From the NCBI GenBank assembly GCA_913054055.1, contig CAJXIT010000003.1:1-34274 (forward strand): 34,274 nucleotides of DNA. Direction: 5' to 3'. The translations under genes and the position numbers were made by a program. Each line of letters opens with the position of its first letter. Position 1 is the first letter of the stretch. The notes under the pieces are model-generated. The model was not told the DNA's origin. It was given only the letters and a program-made list of their open reading frames with translations, and did not search any database. This DNA comes from an uncultured Thalassolituus sp. (GTDB taxonomy: Bacteria > Pseudomonadota > Gammaproteobacteria > Pseudomonadales > Oceanobacteraceae). This document shows positions 8,157 through 16,080 of the stretch, piece after piece.

Positions 8157-8714
8157 CTACCTCCCCGAACTCATGATTGTATTGGGTGCTTGATGAAACA
8201 CGTTTAAATGATCGGCTAACTGGTCTAAGCGATATTTAATTTTATGCTGTATCGCATAATTAAAATACATGGCCGATAAAGCCAAAAATAAACCCACCAT
8301 AGTGGGCAAGGTAGCTTTGTAAATGCCTGATCCCATGGCCTTGGCGTCACTGTTACCCGTTAATGATATAATTTCAAACACACCCAGCATGCCAGTCACT
8401 GTGCCCAATAAGCCAAGTAATGGGCATACCGCGATTAACACTTTAATGGTTGAACAACCTCGCTCTAGGGATTGTTTACTTTCGGATATTAAACATTCAC
8501 GTATTTTATGGGCGTTCCAAGAGTATTGATCCGATCGTTTCATCCAGCTTGTCACCGACATATTTACACGTGATGGAAATTCGAACTGAATAAACAGAAA
8601 ACGCTCAAGAATCAAAAACCACAAAACAAATCCTACCAACAGCAATACTGTGACAACGGGGCCGCCATTAAAAAAGAACTGTTGCCAGGTATTAAGGTTA
8701 AAAATATCAAACAT
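8157..8714 (-). CDS. exbB: ExbB-type proton-channel subunit, system 1
   Basis: A 185-residue MotA/TolQ/ExbB family protein started at ATG 8714; the codon upstream is TTG and is rejected. Three membrane segments are seen: residues 19-37 (VVTVLLLVGFVLWFLILE), about 94-115 (STIKVLIAVCPLLGLLGTVTGM) and about 132-155 (ATLPTMVGLFLALSAMYFNYAI). PLLGLLGTV.GM and ATLPTMVGL are hallmark ExbB/TolQ motifs that line the channel. The start overlaps the TGA of the upstream TtpC-like gene by one base (TGATG). This short ExbB pairs with the longer TtpC-like paralogue in the same operon, as in Vibrio TonB2 systems. Confidence 0.92.
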   Translation of the reverse strand: MFDIFNLNTWQQFFFNGGPVVTVLLLVGFVLWFLILERFLFIQFEFPSRVNMSVTSWMKRSDQYSWNAHKIRECLISESKQSLERGCSTIKVLIAVCPLLGLLGTVTGMLGVFEIISLTGNSDAKAMGSGIYKATLPTMVGLFLALSAMYFNYAIQHKIKYRLDQLADHLNVFHQAPNTIMSSGR

Positions 8715-10183
8715 CAATCAGAATCCTTATGACCCATAATCAATTGATTTGACTCACGATCCTTGGCCAAAATCCCTGCACTTTGTTCATCTAAAATTTG
8801 CAGTAATACTTTACTGAATGAAACCAACAAGTTGTGACTTAATAACAGCGGAATCGCCACGGTTAACCCTAATACAGTGGTGACCAGTGCTTGTGAAATA
8901 CCCCCCGCCATTAATTTTGCATCACCGCTTCCAAATAAACTGATGCTTTGGAAAGTGGCGATCATTCCTATCACGGTACCTAATAATCCTAATAACGGCG
9001 CAATGGCTGAAAATAATTTAATAAGGCTATGCCCCTGCTCCAGTTTAGGCAGCTCTTTTAAAATGGCCTCATCCAGTGCTAGCTGTAAACTTTCATCATC
9101 TTGTTTGCTGGTTTGATCAAGCTGCTGAACTTTATGATATACACGCCCTAGTGGGTTATTCGTTTGAATATTCGAAAGATCTTTTAATTGGTCCTGAGTT
9201 TTCAGCCATGTAAGCGTTAAGTACACCAGTCGATAAATGATGAGCAGCAATCCTATAATGCCTAAAGTTACGATGGCAAAACCCACTTCCTTACCTTGCA
9301 ATAAGCGCTCGTAAATACTGGGGGTTTGTCCAAGGATGGCCAGTAAATCACCTCGGCTTGGATCGATAATCGCCGCTTCTGTATGGTGTGTATTTTCTGC
9401 GTGTAAAGCTGAATCATGAACACTTTCGCTGAAGTCCTGCATCACCCCTTGCTCAACTGGTTGCTGGTCAATCACTAACAGTTCTTGGTTTTGTGGAACG
9501 TAGCGTAAAAATTGGCCTTCAGAGAACAAACTAAATGTTCCTAAGCGAATCACGGTTTGTTGCTTGGCTTTCCCTTGCCCATTAATAACGTTCCCATTAA
9601 ATGCCGTGTGCTTACCAGCTTCTGTCATTTCTTGCATTAACAGCAGCCACATGTCTCGCATATCTTCGATACTGGCTAGCTCACCATCGGATTGTAATGC
9701 ATCTAACTGTGACTCACGTTTTGGAAATTGAGAGTGCACCAACGAGTCTTTCATGCGTGCAATAAAGTCTCCGCTAAACTGCTTATAAATACTATGAATA
9801 TCACCAAGTTCTTCACTGTGTTTATCTAACTTATTTTGTAATACATCAATTTCTTTCTGCTGTTGATCTGTTATACGGACCAAAGGATTCGCTATTTTTT
9901 GCTGCTGAGTGAACTCGGCCTTCGCTTCTTTCACTAACTGCTTTTGCTGGTTTCGATTCACCATAAAGGCTTCTTCACGGGCTTGGTAAATCAACTTTTC
10001 TTTTTCTTTTAGGTTTCGAGTGCGTTCTAGCAGTTCATCCAAATTGATAATTTCCGAATGATCGATCACCTTGCTTTCATCTGGTTTATTAACAGAGGTT
10101 ACCGGCTCTTTAGCCATCACGTCTGTTACAAGCAATATCATAAGTAAGGAAGAAGCATATATAGAAGATTTGATCTTTAGCAT
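8714..10183 (-). CDS. ttpC: TtpC-like protein (periplasmic coiled coil plus ExbB-type channel domain), system 1
   Basis: 489 residues: a signal peptide (about 1-24, ASSLLMILLVTDVMA), a long Gln/Glu/Lys-rich coiled-coil region (45-150) and a small folded periplasmic part (about 165-285). A membrane segment follows (300-325, VGFAIVTLGIIGLLLIIYRL), then a cytoplasmic stretch and a MotA/TolQ/ExbB domain (about 350-470) with APLLGLLGTVIGMIATFQSI and GGISQALVTTVLGLTVAIP. This is the layout of TtpC, the extra ExbB-like subunit of Vibrio TonB2 systems, needed there for TonB2-dependent siderophore uptake. It probably links the inner-membrane motor to periplasmic or outer-membrane parts. It starts 1 bp after the DUF3450 gene. 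Confidence 0.88.
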   Translation of the reverse strand: MLKIKSSIYASSLLMILLVTDVMAKEPVTSVNKPDESKVIDHSEIINLDELLERTRNLKEKEKLIYQAREEAFMVNRNQQKQLVKEAKAEFTQQQKIANPLVRITDQQQKEIDVLQNKLDKHSEELGDIHSIYKQFSGDFIARMKDSLVHSQFPKRESQLDALQSDGELASIEDMRDMWLLLMQEMTEAGKHTAFNGNVINGQGKAKQQTVIRLGTFSLFSEGQFLRYVPQNQELLVIDQQPVEQGVMQDFSESVHDSALHAENTHHTEAAIIDPSRGDLLAILGQTPSIYERLLQGKEVGFAIVTLGIIGLLLIIYRLVYLTLTWLKTQDQLKDLSNIQTNNPLGRVYHKVQQLDQTSKQDDESLQLALDEAILKELPKLEQGHSLIKLFSAIAPLLGLLGTVIGMIATFQSISLFGSGDAKLMAGGISQALVTTVLGLTVAIPLLLSHNLLVSFSKVLLQILDEQSAGILAKDRESNQLIMGHKDSD

Positions 10184-10184
10184 A

Positions 10185-10985
10185 TTAACGCCCCCCTTTC
10201 GTTAAATGTGTATTGTCTAGATTCACAGATAGTGGCAGCTCTAATAATTCAGGGGCCGCTTTTTTAGAGGCGATGCGCATGGCTTTTCGAATATTTAATT
10301 GATATTGATTATCGAGCACTTGCCAACCTTCTTGCGCTTGATTCCAAGTGGCACTGATCTGTGCATCCATCGTCTGAAAATATAAATTGCTTCTACCGAT
10401 CCTTAAAACCTGTACCGATAACGTTTCATCATTAACCACAACATTATCTCGATATACTTCTAAGTCGTAGTTGTAATCATTTTCTGCTTGATACATTTCC
10501 ATCACACGGCGATATTTTTCAGAAATTGACACTGAACTTGACGCCAATAATTGTGTGAGTTTATCCACGGCGGTTAATCGCTGCTGTTTACGAAATGGCA
10601 AATCCAATTTTATAAATTGCTCTAAGGTACTGACCATTTTACGTAATAAAGGTAAAAGCTGCTGCTTGGTAATAATGATGTCTTTGATTTGCTGCTCAAG
10701 GCTCGCCATTTCAACACGTTGCTCCCCTTGCAAAGTGCGTAGCTCTTCGTTGTATGACTTTTGATATTCAGACTTTTTCAATAAGGCTTGATATTGATCC
10801 AATAGCTGATCGGTTTCACTGGCCAATTGATTGACCTTAGCCTGACTTGACCGCCCTAAATTTAGAGTTTGCTCGGTATGATTCAAACTGTCGTTTAAGG
10901 TGTCTTTTGACTGTGCTAGCTGTGCATTAACCGGAAGGGCTAAAAAGAGAATCGCTAGCCGGATGATTATTTTTATACGCAACAT
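10185..10985 (-). CDS. DUF3450 periplasmic coiled-coil protein, system 1
   Basis: 266 residues from ATG 10985. I chose it over the ATG at 11030 because it puts a signal peptide at the very N-terminus (MLRIKIIIRLAILFLALPVNA) and matches the 264-residue length of the second copy. The mature protein is a coiled coil (about 35-110) followed by a conserved part: LLPLLRKMVSTLEQFI, DLPFRKQQRL and SISEKYRRVMEMYQAENDY, then a beta-rich end with LRIGRSNLYFQTMDAQ. DUF3450 proteins occur almost only at the head of TtpC-ExbB-ExbD-TonB operons. A structural role in the periplasm is inferred. It is the first gene of the operon; 179 bp separate it from the OYE gene stop upstream. Confidence 0.85.
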   Translation of the reverse strand: MLRIKIIIRLAILFLALPVNAQLAQSKDTLNDSLNHTEQTLNLGRSSQAKVNQLASETDQLLDQYQALLKKSEYQKSYNEELRTLQGEQRVEMASLEQQIKDIIITKQQLLPLLRKMVSTLEQFIKLDLPFRKQQRLTAVDKLTQLLASSSVSISEKYRRVMEMYQAENDYNYDLEVYRDNVVVNDETLSVQVLRIGRSNLYFQTMDAQISATWNQAQEGWQVLDNQYQLNIRKAMRIASKKAAPELLELPLSVNLDNTHLTKGGR

Positions 10986-11164
10986 AGATATATTTAACCT
11001 AGAAATAAAACCACTATATCCATCAATCATGACATAAAGCTGAACGATTAGTAAATGTCAGGCAATAACAGTTTAAGTGGCGATATTTCAGGTGAAACAC
11101 ATCAAAGAAGACACTGCCCACTGGCTTTAAAAGACAGAGGGCAGGCATTTGAGACTAACGAAAG

Positions 11165-12430
11165 TTAGGCACGTCTTTTTCTGAAGGCATAAATACCTGC
11201 ATTTAAAAGGGTACCAAAGAAAACACCCCATTCACTTAAGTTTGGCTTTGGCTTTTTACCATTTGCCATACGCGCTAACTGGGCTTCGTACCAAGTGATA
11301 TCTAACATGGCCATTTTATCAATGGCTGGCTTGCCAGTGGTTAATTTCTTCAGTTGTTGCTGATGGTTTTCATCGGCAATTAATTTATTTGGAAAGTCAG
11401 GATCCACCGCTGTTGTGCGGGCAATGCCAATGAAATCGGTTGCGCCAGTATCCAATGCTGCTTGCATGGCTTTGGATGATCTAAAGCCTCCGGTTACCAC
11501 CAGTGGCGTATCCACCAGCGCACGTACTTTCTCAGCATACTCAAGGAAGTAAGCTTCACGCGCTATGGTGGATTTTTTCGCATCACTGCCCATCATAGAT
11601 GGGTTTTCATAAGTACCACCTGAAATTTCAATCAGGTCAATGCCCACATCGGCTAATGTTTTTACCACTTGCATGGAATCTTCTTCGGTAAAACCCCCTT
11701 TCATAAAATCAGCCGAGTTTAATTTAATACCAATTGGGAAATCTTCACCCACTTCTTTACGAATAGCATGATAAATAGACAGAACAAAACGCATGCGGTT
11801 TTCTAATGACCCACCCCACTGATCATCTCGCTGATTATGACGAGGCGATAAAAACTGGCTTACCAAGTAACCATGGGCGCCGTGAATTTGAACACCGGTG
11901 AACCCTGCTTGCTTAGACAATTTTGCAGCCGTGGCAAATTTTTGAATAATGACCAGAATTTCGTCTTCAGTCAGGGCACGAGGTTTATTAAACCCTTTCT
12001 CTAAACCACGGGTTAAAGCAATGGCTGAAGGTGCCACCGGCACATCCACAATAAAGTTAGGAATTTGCTTACCCGGATGATTTAACTGAGGCCAAATATG
12101 CGAGCCATTTTTCTTACCTGCCTGAGCCCAGTTTTTAAATTCGGTTAAATCACTTTTTTCATCTAGTACAACATTTTTAGGTTCGCCCAGTGCGCCGCGA
12201 TCAACCATCACGTTACCTGTCATTGACAAGCCAATGCCACCCTCAGCCCAGCGACCATACAGTTTGGCTAAACCTGGCTTAGGGTCATGGGCTTTGGTCC
12301 CTAATTGCTCACTCATGGCTGACTTAAACAATCGATTCTTGATGGTCTGGCCATTTTTAAGAGTAAAACTGGTGCCTAATTTGGCGGTGTTTTTATTGTC
12401 TACAGCACTGGCTGCGGCTTGCTCTGTCAT
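11165..12430 (-). CDS. Old Yellow Enzyme family NAD(P)H:flavin oxidoreductase
   Basis: 421 residues from ATG 12430, chosen because GGAG sits 6 bases upstream; ATGs at 12442 and 12451 lack a site. It is an FMN-binding TIM barrel with FKSAMSEQLG near the N-terminus, QLNHPGKQ and HGAHGYLVSQFLSPRHNQRD-DQWGGSLENR (substrate His pair and phosphate contacts). Later come SGGTYE and the phosphate-binding VVTGGFRS followed by IGIARTTAVDPDFPNK. OYE enzymes reduce activated C=C bonds (enones, maleimides, nitro compounds). No iron-sulfur/FAD extension as in dienoyl-CoA reductase is present; a basic C-terminal tail ends FRKRRA. The upstream region has an operator-like sequence shared with the TetR gene, so repression by that regulator is likely, as for E. 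coli nemR/nemA. Confidence 0.9.
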   Translation of the reverse strand: MTEQAAASAVDNKNTAKLGTSFTLKNGQTIKNRLFKSAMSEQLGTKAHDPKPGLAKLYGRWAEGGIGLSMTGNVMVDRGALGEPKNVVLDEKSDLTEFKNWAQAGKKNGSHIWPQLNHPGKQIPNFIVDVPVAPSAIALTRGLEKGFNKPRALTEDEILVIIQKFATAAKLSKQAGFTGVQIHGAHGYLVSQFLSPRHNQRDDQWGGSLENRMRFVLSIYHAIRKEVGEDFPIGIKLNSADFMKGGFTEEDSMQVVKTLADVGIDLIEISGGTYENPSMMGSDAKKSTIAREAYFLEYAEKVRALVDTPLVVTGGFRSSKAMQAALDTGATDFIGIARTTAVDPDFPNKLIADENHQQQLKKLTTGKPAIDKMAMLDITWYEAQLARMANGKKPKPNLSEWGVFFGTLLNAGIYAFRKRRA

Positions 12431-12453
12431 CTTATTCTCCATTATGGCCATTT

Positions 12454-12467
12454 AGACCGATCGTCTT
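12454..12467. promoter_or_regulatory. Operator-like site before the OYE gene
   Basis: AGACCGATCGTCTT contains the 13-base near-palindrome AGAC-CGATC-GTCT and lies 24 bp upstream of the OYE start. The 13-mer GACCGATCGTCTT recurs exactly at 13153-13165, 14 bp before the tetR start. I saw it nowhere else in the window by eye. It is the likely binding site of the TetR protein. Confidence 0.75.
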
Positions 12468-12483
12468 TTAATTAGGTAAAATA

Positions 12484-12500
12484 AAACCCACATTCGGGTT
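12484..12500 (-). terminator. Possible weak terminator after tetR
   Basis: On the minus strand, AACCC-GAATGT-GGGTT is followed by TTATTTT, just after the tetR reading frame and before the OYE operator. The 5-bp stem is short, so this is tentative; the same stretch must also hold the OYE promoter. Confidence 0.35.
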
Positions 12501-12527
12501 AAAACTTCAGTTTGCTTGGTTAAACAG

Positions 12528-13139
12528 TCATTCAGATTGTGGTTTCAGCAGCCAATCCAGCATTAATTCCATGATTCGTTGCGCAGGTTTGATATTGGCA
12601 GACATTTTCATTTTAATCAGCGCCCCTTCCCAAGTGGCCCAATAGACACCGGCTATTGAACTGGCGTTTAAATCATTTCTGATTTCACCAGACTGCTGGC
12701 CTTTCTCAAATACTTGAGTAAAAAAGTCATGTCACTGCTGAGCAGCCCGATCCAATTGCACCCTGCACATATGGCTTTCAGCGGAAATTTCAGCCGCCAT
12801 ACTGCCCACTAAACACGACTTTTTAAATTCTGCATCGGCGTAGCGCTGTAAGCTGTATTGGTAAATGGCCCTTAACTGTTCAGCGGGGGTTAAATGCTTG
12901 CCTTCGCCTTCTATATACTCTCGAATCTGACCTAATAAATCTTGGTTATAGTGGCCAATTAACTCGGCTACAAACGCCTCTTTGCTGGCAAAGAAGTTGT
13001 AAAAGGAGCCTTTTGGCACATTCACTTGATCCAGAATCTGCTTGATACCGGTACCGTGATAGCCATGTATGGATAGCTGCTCAATGCCTTCTTGAATCAA
13101 GGCTTCTCTGATGTGCTCACTGCGTCTTGGTCTGTTCAT
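12528..13139 (-). pseudogene. TetR/NemR-like repressor interrupted by an in-frame TGA
   Basis: From ATG 13139, 135 codons encode a TetR protein. A helix-turn-helix lies at about residues 8-52 (GYHGTGIKQILDQVNVPKGSFYNFFASKEAF), followed by the first ligand-domain helices. Codon 136 is TGA (12732-12734). The same frame then continues for 67 sense codons (HDFFTQVFEKGQQSGE..., ...GVYWATWEGALIKMKM..., ...IMELMLDWLLKPQSE) to a TGA at 12528. The continuation is exactly the expected C-terminal TetR dimerisation domain. One base change (TGG or CGA to TGA) would restore a normal 203-residue protein. Cys109 in KKSCLVG appears to match the redox-sensitive cysteine of E. coli NemR (recalled alignment). 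Either a recent nonsense mutation or a sequencing error; the N-terminal fragment alone should dimerise poorly. Confidence 0.85.
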
Positions 13140-13152
13140 ACTATTACTTTAT

Positions 13153-13165
13153 GACCGATCGTCTT
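13153..13165. promoter_or_regulatory. Operator-like site before the TetR gene
   Basis: GACCGATCGTCTT, identical over 13 bases to the site before the OYE gene and placed 14 bp upstream of the tetR ATG, which fits autoregulation. The symmetric core is GAC-CGATC-GTC. Confidence 0.72.
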
Positions 13166-13231
13166 GGAATGAAAGCCATAATATGAAATGAGGGTAAAAA
13201 TGCTCTGTTTCATGAATGGGATAATAGGGCC

Positions 13232-13261
13232 AAAAAAAGGGGGGTTAACCCTCTAGCCCTT
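13232..13261 (-). terminator. Terminator after the desaturase-family gene
   Basis: On the minus strand AAGGG...GGG-TTAA-CCC-CCCTT is followed by a run of seven T. The stem is interrupted by a five-base bulge, so it is imperfect, but the position, 19 bp past the stop at 13280, and the T-run support termination. Confidence 0.5.
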
Positions 13262-13279
13262 GATAGATCTAGTGCGTGA

Positions 13280-14164
13280 CTATGAATTACTTGGCATTGA
13301 GCCCTGAGCACCGTCCGCAGCTTCCTGCCTGTTTTGATTCACTATGCGCCTAAATTCGTCTTTATAACCGGGTAGTTCAGTGCCCAGGATGCGATCCCAC
13401 CAGGTGAAATACAGACCGTAATTCCCTTTTACCTTCTGGTGATGCATATCGTGATGGGTGGTGGTGGTAAAAACATCTAACGGGCTATCCACCCATTTAT
13501 GATGATGAAACTCAATTCCTGAATGGCCCTGAGCATTACGGAAGATTTGAATCGCAACAAACGTAAACAATACCGAGCCATGGATAGGTATGGCCCATAA
13601 CATAAATGGCACAAACGCCGACATGACAAACGCTTCACCTGGGCCAAAACTGTATGCTGCCCAAGGGGTAGGAGTGCGCGAGAGATGATGTATTTTATGA
13701 AACCATTTGAATAGCTTTGGGTGATGCATACTGCGGTGTGCAAAATAAAAGTAAGTATCGTGTAACAGCAATAACAAAGGCAAAGAAAGCAACGTATACG
13801 CCCAGCCATGGTCTTCGACATTCTCGTAAATTTTTAAATAACCATGAGACATGGCATAGATAACGAACACAGCCACAAAGCCGTAAATACTGGTGGTTAA
13901 TAGTGAAAAGAACACTTCTCGACGGATGTCCGCTTTGCTGGCTGCGCGGGTTTGAATTTTTCGAGACTGCGACCAAGCATTTAAAAACTTGTACAAGACT
14001 AAACTGGTTACCGTAGCAGCAATCAGATACCGCATGGTATCCAAAGTGAACACTGCAAACCAAACATTCAGTTGAAGCATCAGGTATTCGATACCTTGTA
14101 GCTCATATAAATTCGGATCAATCCCCATAGCTTTAGCCTTATTTTTATAATCCAAGAAAAACAT
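13280..14164 (-). CDS. Sterol desaturase / fatty acid hydroxylase family membrane protein
   Basis: 294 residues from ATG 14164; an alternative ATG at 14128 (MGIDPNLYELQ) has AAGG upstream and is possible. Several hydrophobic segments lie in the first 190 residues. The di-iron histidine motifs of the superfamily are all present: HDTYFYFAHRSMHH (about 135-148), FHKIHHLSRTPTPW (155-168), HSGIEFHHH (214-222) and THHDMHHQ (237-244). These enzymes use O2 and a non-haem di-iron centre to hydroxylate or desaturate lipids. The substrate cannot be told from sequence. It stands alone between terminators, with a PuuD-like gene upstream. Confidence 0.88.
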   Translation of the reverse strand: MFFLDYKNKAKAMGIDPNLYELQGIEYLMLQLNVWFAVFTLDTMRYLIAATVTSLVLYKFLNAWSQSRKIQTRAASKADIRREVFFSLLTTSIYGFVAVFVIYAMSHGYLKIYENVEDHGWAYTLLSLPLLLLLHDTYFYFAHRSMHHPKLFKWFHKIHHLSRTPTPWAAYSFGPGEAFVMSAFVPFMLWAIPIHGSVLFTFVAIQIFRNAQGHSGIEFHHHKWVDSPLDVFTTTTHHDMHHQKVKGNYGLYFTWWDRILGTELPGYKDEFRRIVNQNRQEAADGAQGSMPSNS

Positions 14165-14272
14165 CAAACCCAGATTACCAGCTAAGTATGGTGAAACAAG
14201 GACACTTCATGCCCTTTATGATTGATCGTCCTTAAACGCCCTTTGAATAACTCCCTCACAAAACCTTCATGC

Positions 14273-14306
14273 AAAAAAATGGCCATCCGCTTTCGCGAAT
14301 GACCAC
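14273..14306 (-). terminator. Rho-independent terminator after the PuuD-like gene
   Basis: On the minus strand GTGGTCATTCGC-GAAA-GCGGATGGCCAT forms a 12-bp stem, counting G-U pairs, capped by a GAAA tetraloop and followed by a seven-T run. It is 26 bp past the stop of the gene at 14332. Confidence 0.85.
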
Positions 14307-14331
14307 TCTTTTGGTGTTAATTAAGCTCTAA

Positions 14332-14964
14332 TTAAAGAAACTTAAGAATACCTACGATCACAGCCGTTAGCACCAAGCTGTGTACGATTACGCCGCGCAC
14401 AGTTTCGATTGGGCCCATTTTGCCTTTAAGAGCATTGATCTCTAGAAGCGCAATAACCGCAAGAGCAACCCAAGTTGCTGTTGTACCAGTACCCATTCCG
14501 TAACCACCGAAGTGAGGGCCAGCAAGCATGCAGAATGCCATTGGACCAGAGAATAATACGTTAGTACGAGACGCTAAAAGTGCTTTACCAGCAGCAGTAG
14601 GACCGTCGCCTTCAGCCATGCCTAAAGCAATTTTTTGGTTTGGCCAGATGATTAACCAAACGTTTAAAAACATTAGCGTACCTAATGTACCACCGATCAC
14701 GATGTAATCGTTTAGTGCGCCAGTTTTGATCACGCCAACAAGAAGGATCAAACCTGTTAGGAATGTACCCATTGCGCCCCAACGGAACCACCAAAGTGCT
14801 TCAGGAGCCAATTTAGCTTTTGCATCTTTAAGGGCTTCAGGAGTAGCCGATTTAAAGTAACCGCCTTGGATGAAGTTAAAGTAGTATAAAAGACCGATCC
14901 AAGTCATACCGAATAATAAGTGTCCCCAACGAGACAGCATATTGATTAGTTCCATGATATCCAT
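14332..14964 (-). CDS. Stand-alone urate-oxidase N-terminal-domain (PuuD-like) membrane protein
   Basis: 210 residues, almost entirely membrane helices, with five to seven spans. The N-terminus has RWGHLLFGMTWIGLLYYFNFIQGGYF, followed by ALWWFRWGAMGTFLTG, NVWLIIWPNQKIALG and ASRTNVLFSGPMAFCMLAGPH. This is the Urate_ox_N (DUF989) pattern found at the N-terminus of PuuD, a membrane urate hydroxylase that normally carries a C-terminal cytochrome c domain. Here the protein stops without any CxxCH motif, so calling it a urate oxidase would be unsafe; a haem- or quinone-linked redox role is inference. Start: AGAGGA at good spacing from ATG 14964. A perfect FNR-type site lies 128 bp upstream. Monocistronic, closed by a strong terminator. 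Confidence 0.8.
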   Translation of the reverse strand: MDIMELINMLSRWGHLLFGMTWIGLLYYFNFIQGGYFKSATPEALKDAKAKLAPEALWWFRWGAMGTFLTGLILLVGVIKTGALNDYIVIGGTLGTLMFLNVWLIIWPNQKIALGMAEGDGPTAAGKALLASRTNVLFSGPMAFCMLAGPHFGGYGMGTGTTATWVALAVIALLEINALKGKMGPIETVRGVIVHSLVLTAVIVGILKFL

Positions 14965-15085
14965 AGATTTCCTCTCTTCAATTTTTTATCCCAAAGCATA
15001 AGAAATAAGCTTATTTTTGGGGTTTTTATGATGTGTAGCGTACAGGTGGAAAATAACGGCTAGAGACAAAACAATCAACCAAATT

Positions 15086-15099
15086 TTGATATAAATCAA
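15086..15099. promoter_or_regulatory. FNR/Anr box
   Basis: TTGATATAAATCAA matches the FNR/Anr consensus TTGAT-N4-ATCAA at every fixed position. It lies upstream of the PuuD-like gene and 61 bp downstream of the methyltransferase stop, so it most probably controls the PuuD-like gene. No convincing -10 was recognised at the class II distance. Confidence 0.75.
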
Positions 15100-15159
15100 G
15101 GCTTTGCCTGTTATTTGCTCAGTGGCTGAGCATGTTCGGCCCATATGTGCCCAATCAAG

Positions 15160-16080
15160 TTATTTAATCGGTCTTGCTTGCAGCAGATAATATTTCAATA
15201 TCTGCTTATTATATGCCCAACGAAGAAACCAAGCAGTGCCTTTGTACTTCAACCAGTTTCGTTTTTTCCCAGCATTGTCACCCTTGTCTAGGTCTTTAAT
15301 AAAGGCATCTAGCCAGGTTCCAAATGGTATAAACACATGTTCAGACACATCCCAGCTGTCTGTTAGCTCTAACCCTAGCGCTTTCAGGTTCTGCTCATAA
15401 TTAGCCAATGTCATCAGGTTTCCATAAGGGATATGTGACAGCTTGCAAATAAGCCTTAATAGCAAACCATGTAAAGGGTTAGCAATGGCTTTACTCAGCA
15501 ATAAATCGCTTATGGCTAAGATGCCTTGACCCTTCAATCGGCCGGCACAGGTATCTAAATAACGGGATTTATCATTAAAATGGTAAATGCAATCCAAGGC
15601 TAATATTCGGTCAAACTGTCTGGGGAAGGGATTCCACTGTTTGTCATCACAAGCATCTCCCTGTTTAAGGGTATAAGTTTGAATGCCATGCTCTTTCACC
15701 AAATTCAAAGCCAATTGAGTTTGGCTTTGAGAGTAGTTAATGCCATATAAATGCTTAACCCCATATCGTGCATGCCACACCAACAACTGATCACCGCAAC
15801 CAAACCCAGTGTCTAAGACCACATGGTCTTCACTTAATTGATTCAGTTTTGCCAAGTTAGCCAACTGCATGGCTAATTCTGAACAGGCATGGGCATAAGA
15901 TAATTGATCAGAAGGGGTTTCTATTTGGCCTTGTGGGTTTAATTGCCAATAACCTAAATTGCCCCAAGACGTTTCTCGTTTGAACGAGCTTGGGTTTAAA
16001 TTCAGCTGTAAATCTTCTAAATCATAAAACTCGTCAATGGGCGATGCCAGTTTACAGCCCTCTTTGTCTGTGGCGCTCAC
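15160..16080 (-). CDS. SAM-dependent class I methyltransferase
   Basis: 306 residues from a GTG at 16080 that overlaps the TGA of the upstream flavin gene (GTGA), a sign of translational coupling. The Rossmann methyltransferase core begins at about residue 85: VVLDTGFGCGDQLL (SAM glycine loop), HLYGINYSQSQTQLA (acidic loop region), TLKQGDACD, then FDRILALDCIYHFNDKSRYL and the GQGILAISDLLL strand. The shape recalls the UbiE/MPBQ or phosphoethanolamine methyltransferase branch of small-molecule methylases. The substrate is unknown. Joint translation with an FAD amine-oxidase-like enzyme suggests sequential oxidation and methylation of one metabolite, possibly a lipid. No signal peptide. Confidence 0.82.
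   Translation of the reverse strand: MSATDKEGCKLASPIDEFYDLEDLQLNLNPSSFKRETSWGNLGYWQLNPQGQIETPSDQLSYAHACSELAMQLANLAKLNQLSEDHVVLDTGFGCGDQLLVWHARYGVKHLYGINYSQSQTQLALNLVKEHGIQTYTLKQGDACDDKQWNPFPRQFDRILALDCIYHFNDKSRYLDTCAGRLKGQGILAISDLLLSKAIANPLHGLLLRLICKLSHIPYGNLMTLANYEQNLKALGLELTDSWDVSEHVFIPFGTWLDAFIKDLDKGDNAGKKRNWLKYKGTAWFLRWAYNKQILKYYLLQARPIK

Noticed and set aside
12732..12734. TGA in tetR as a recoded selenocysteine or readthrough codon
   Set aside because: No selenocysteine element is seen after it, and TetR repressors are not selenoproteins; a nonsense mutation or sequence error is simpler.
13477..14063. Two minus-strand open frames of 114 and 122 codons inside the desaturase-family gene
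   Set aside because: Out-of-frame shadows of a gene with clear histidine motifs; no family features of their own.
15116..15132. TGCTCA-gtggc-TGAGCA hairpin after the methyltransferase gene
   Set aside because: Only six base pairs and no T-run on the minus strand; not supportable as a terminator, though it lies in the right place.
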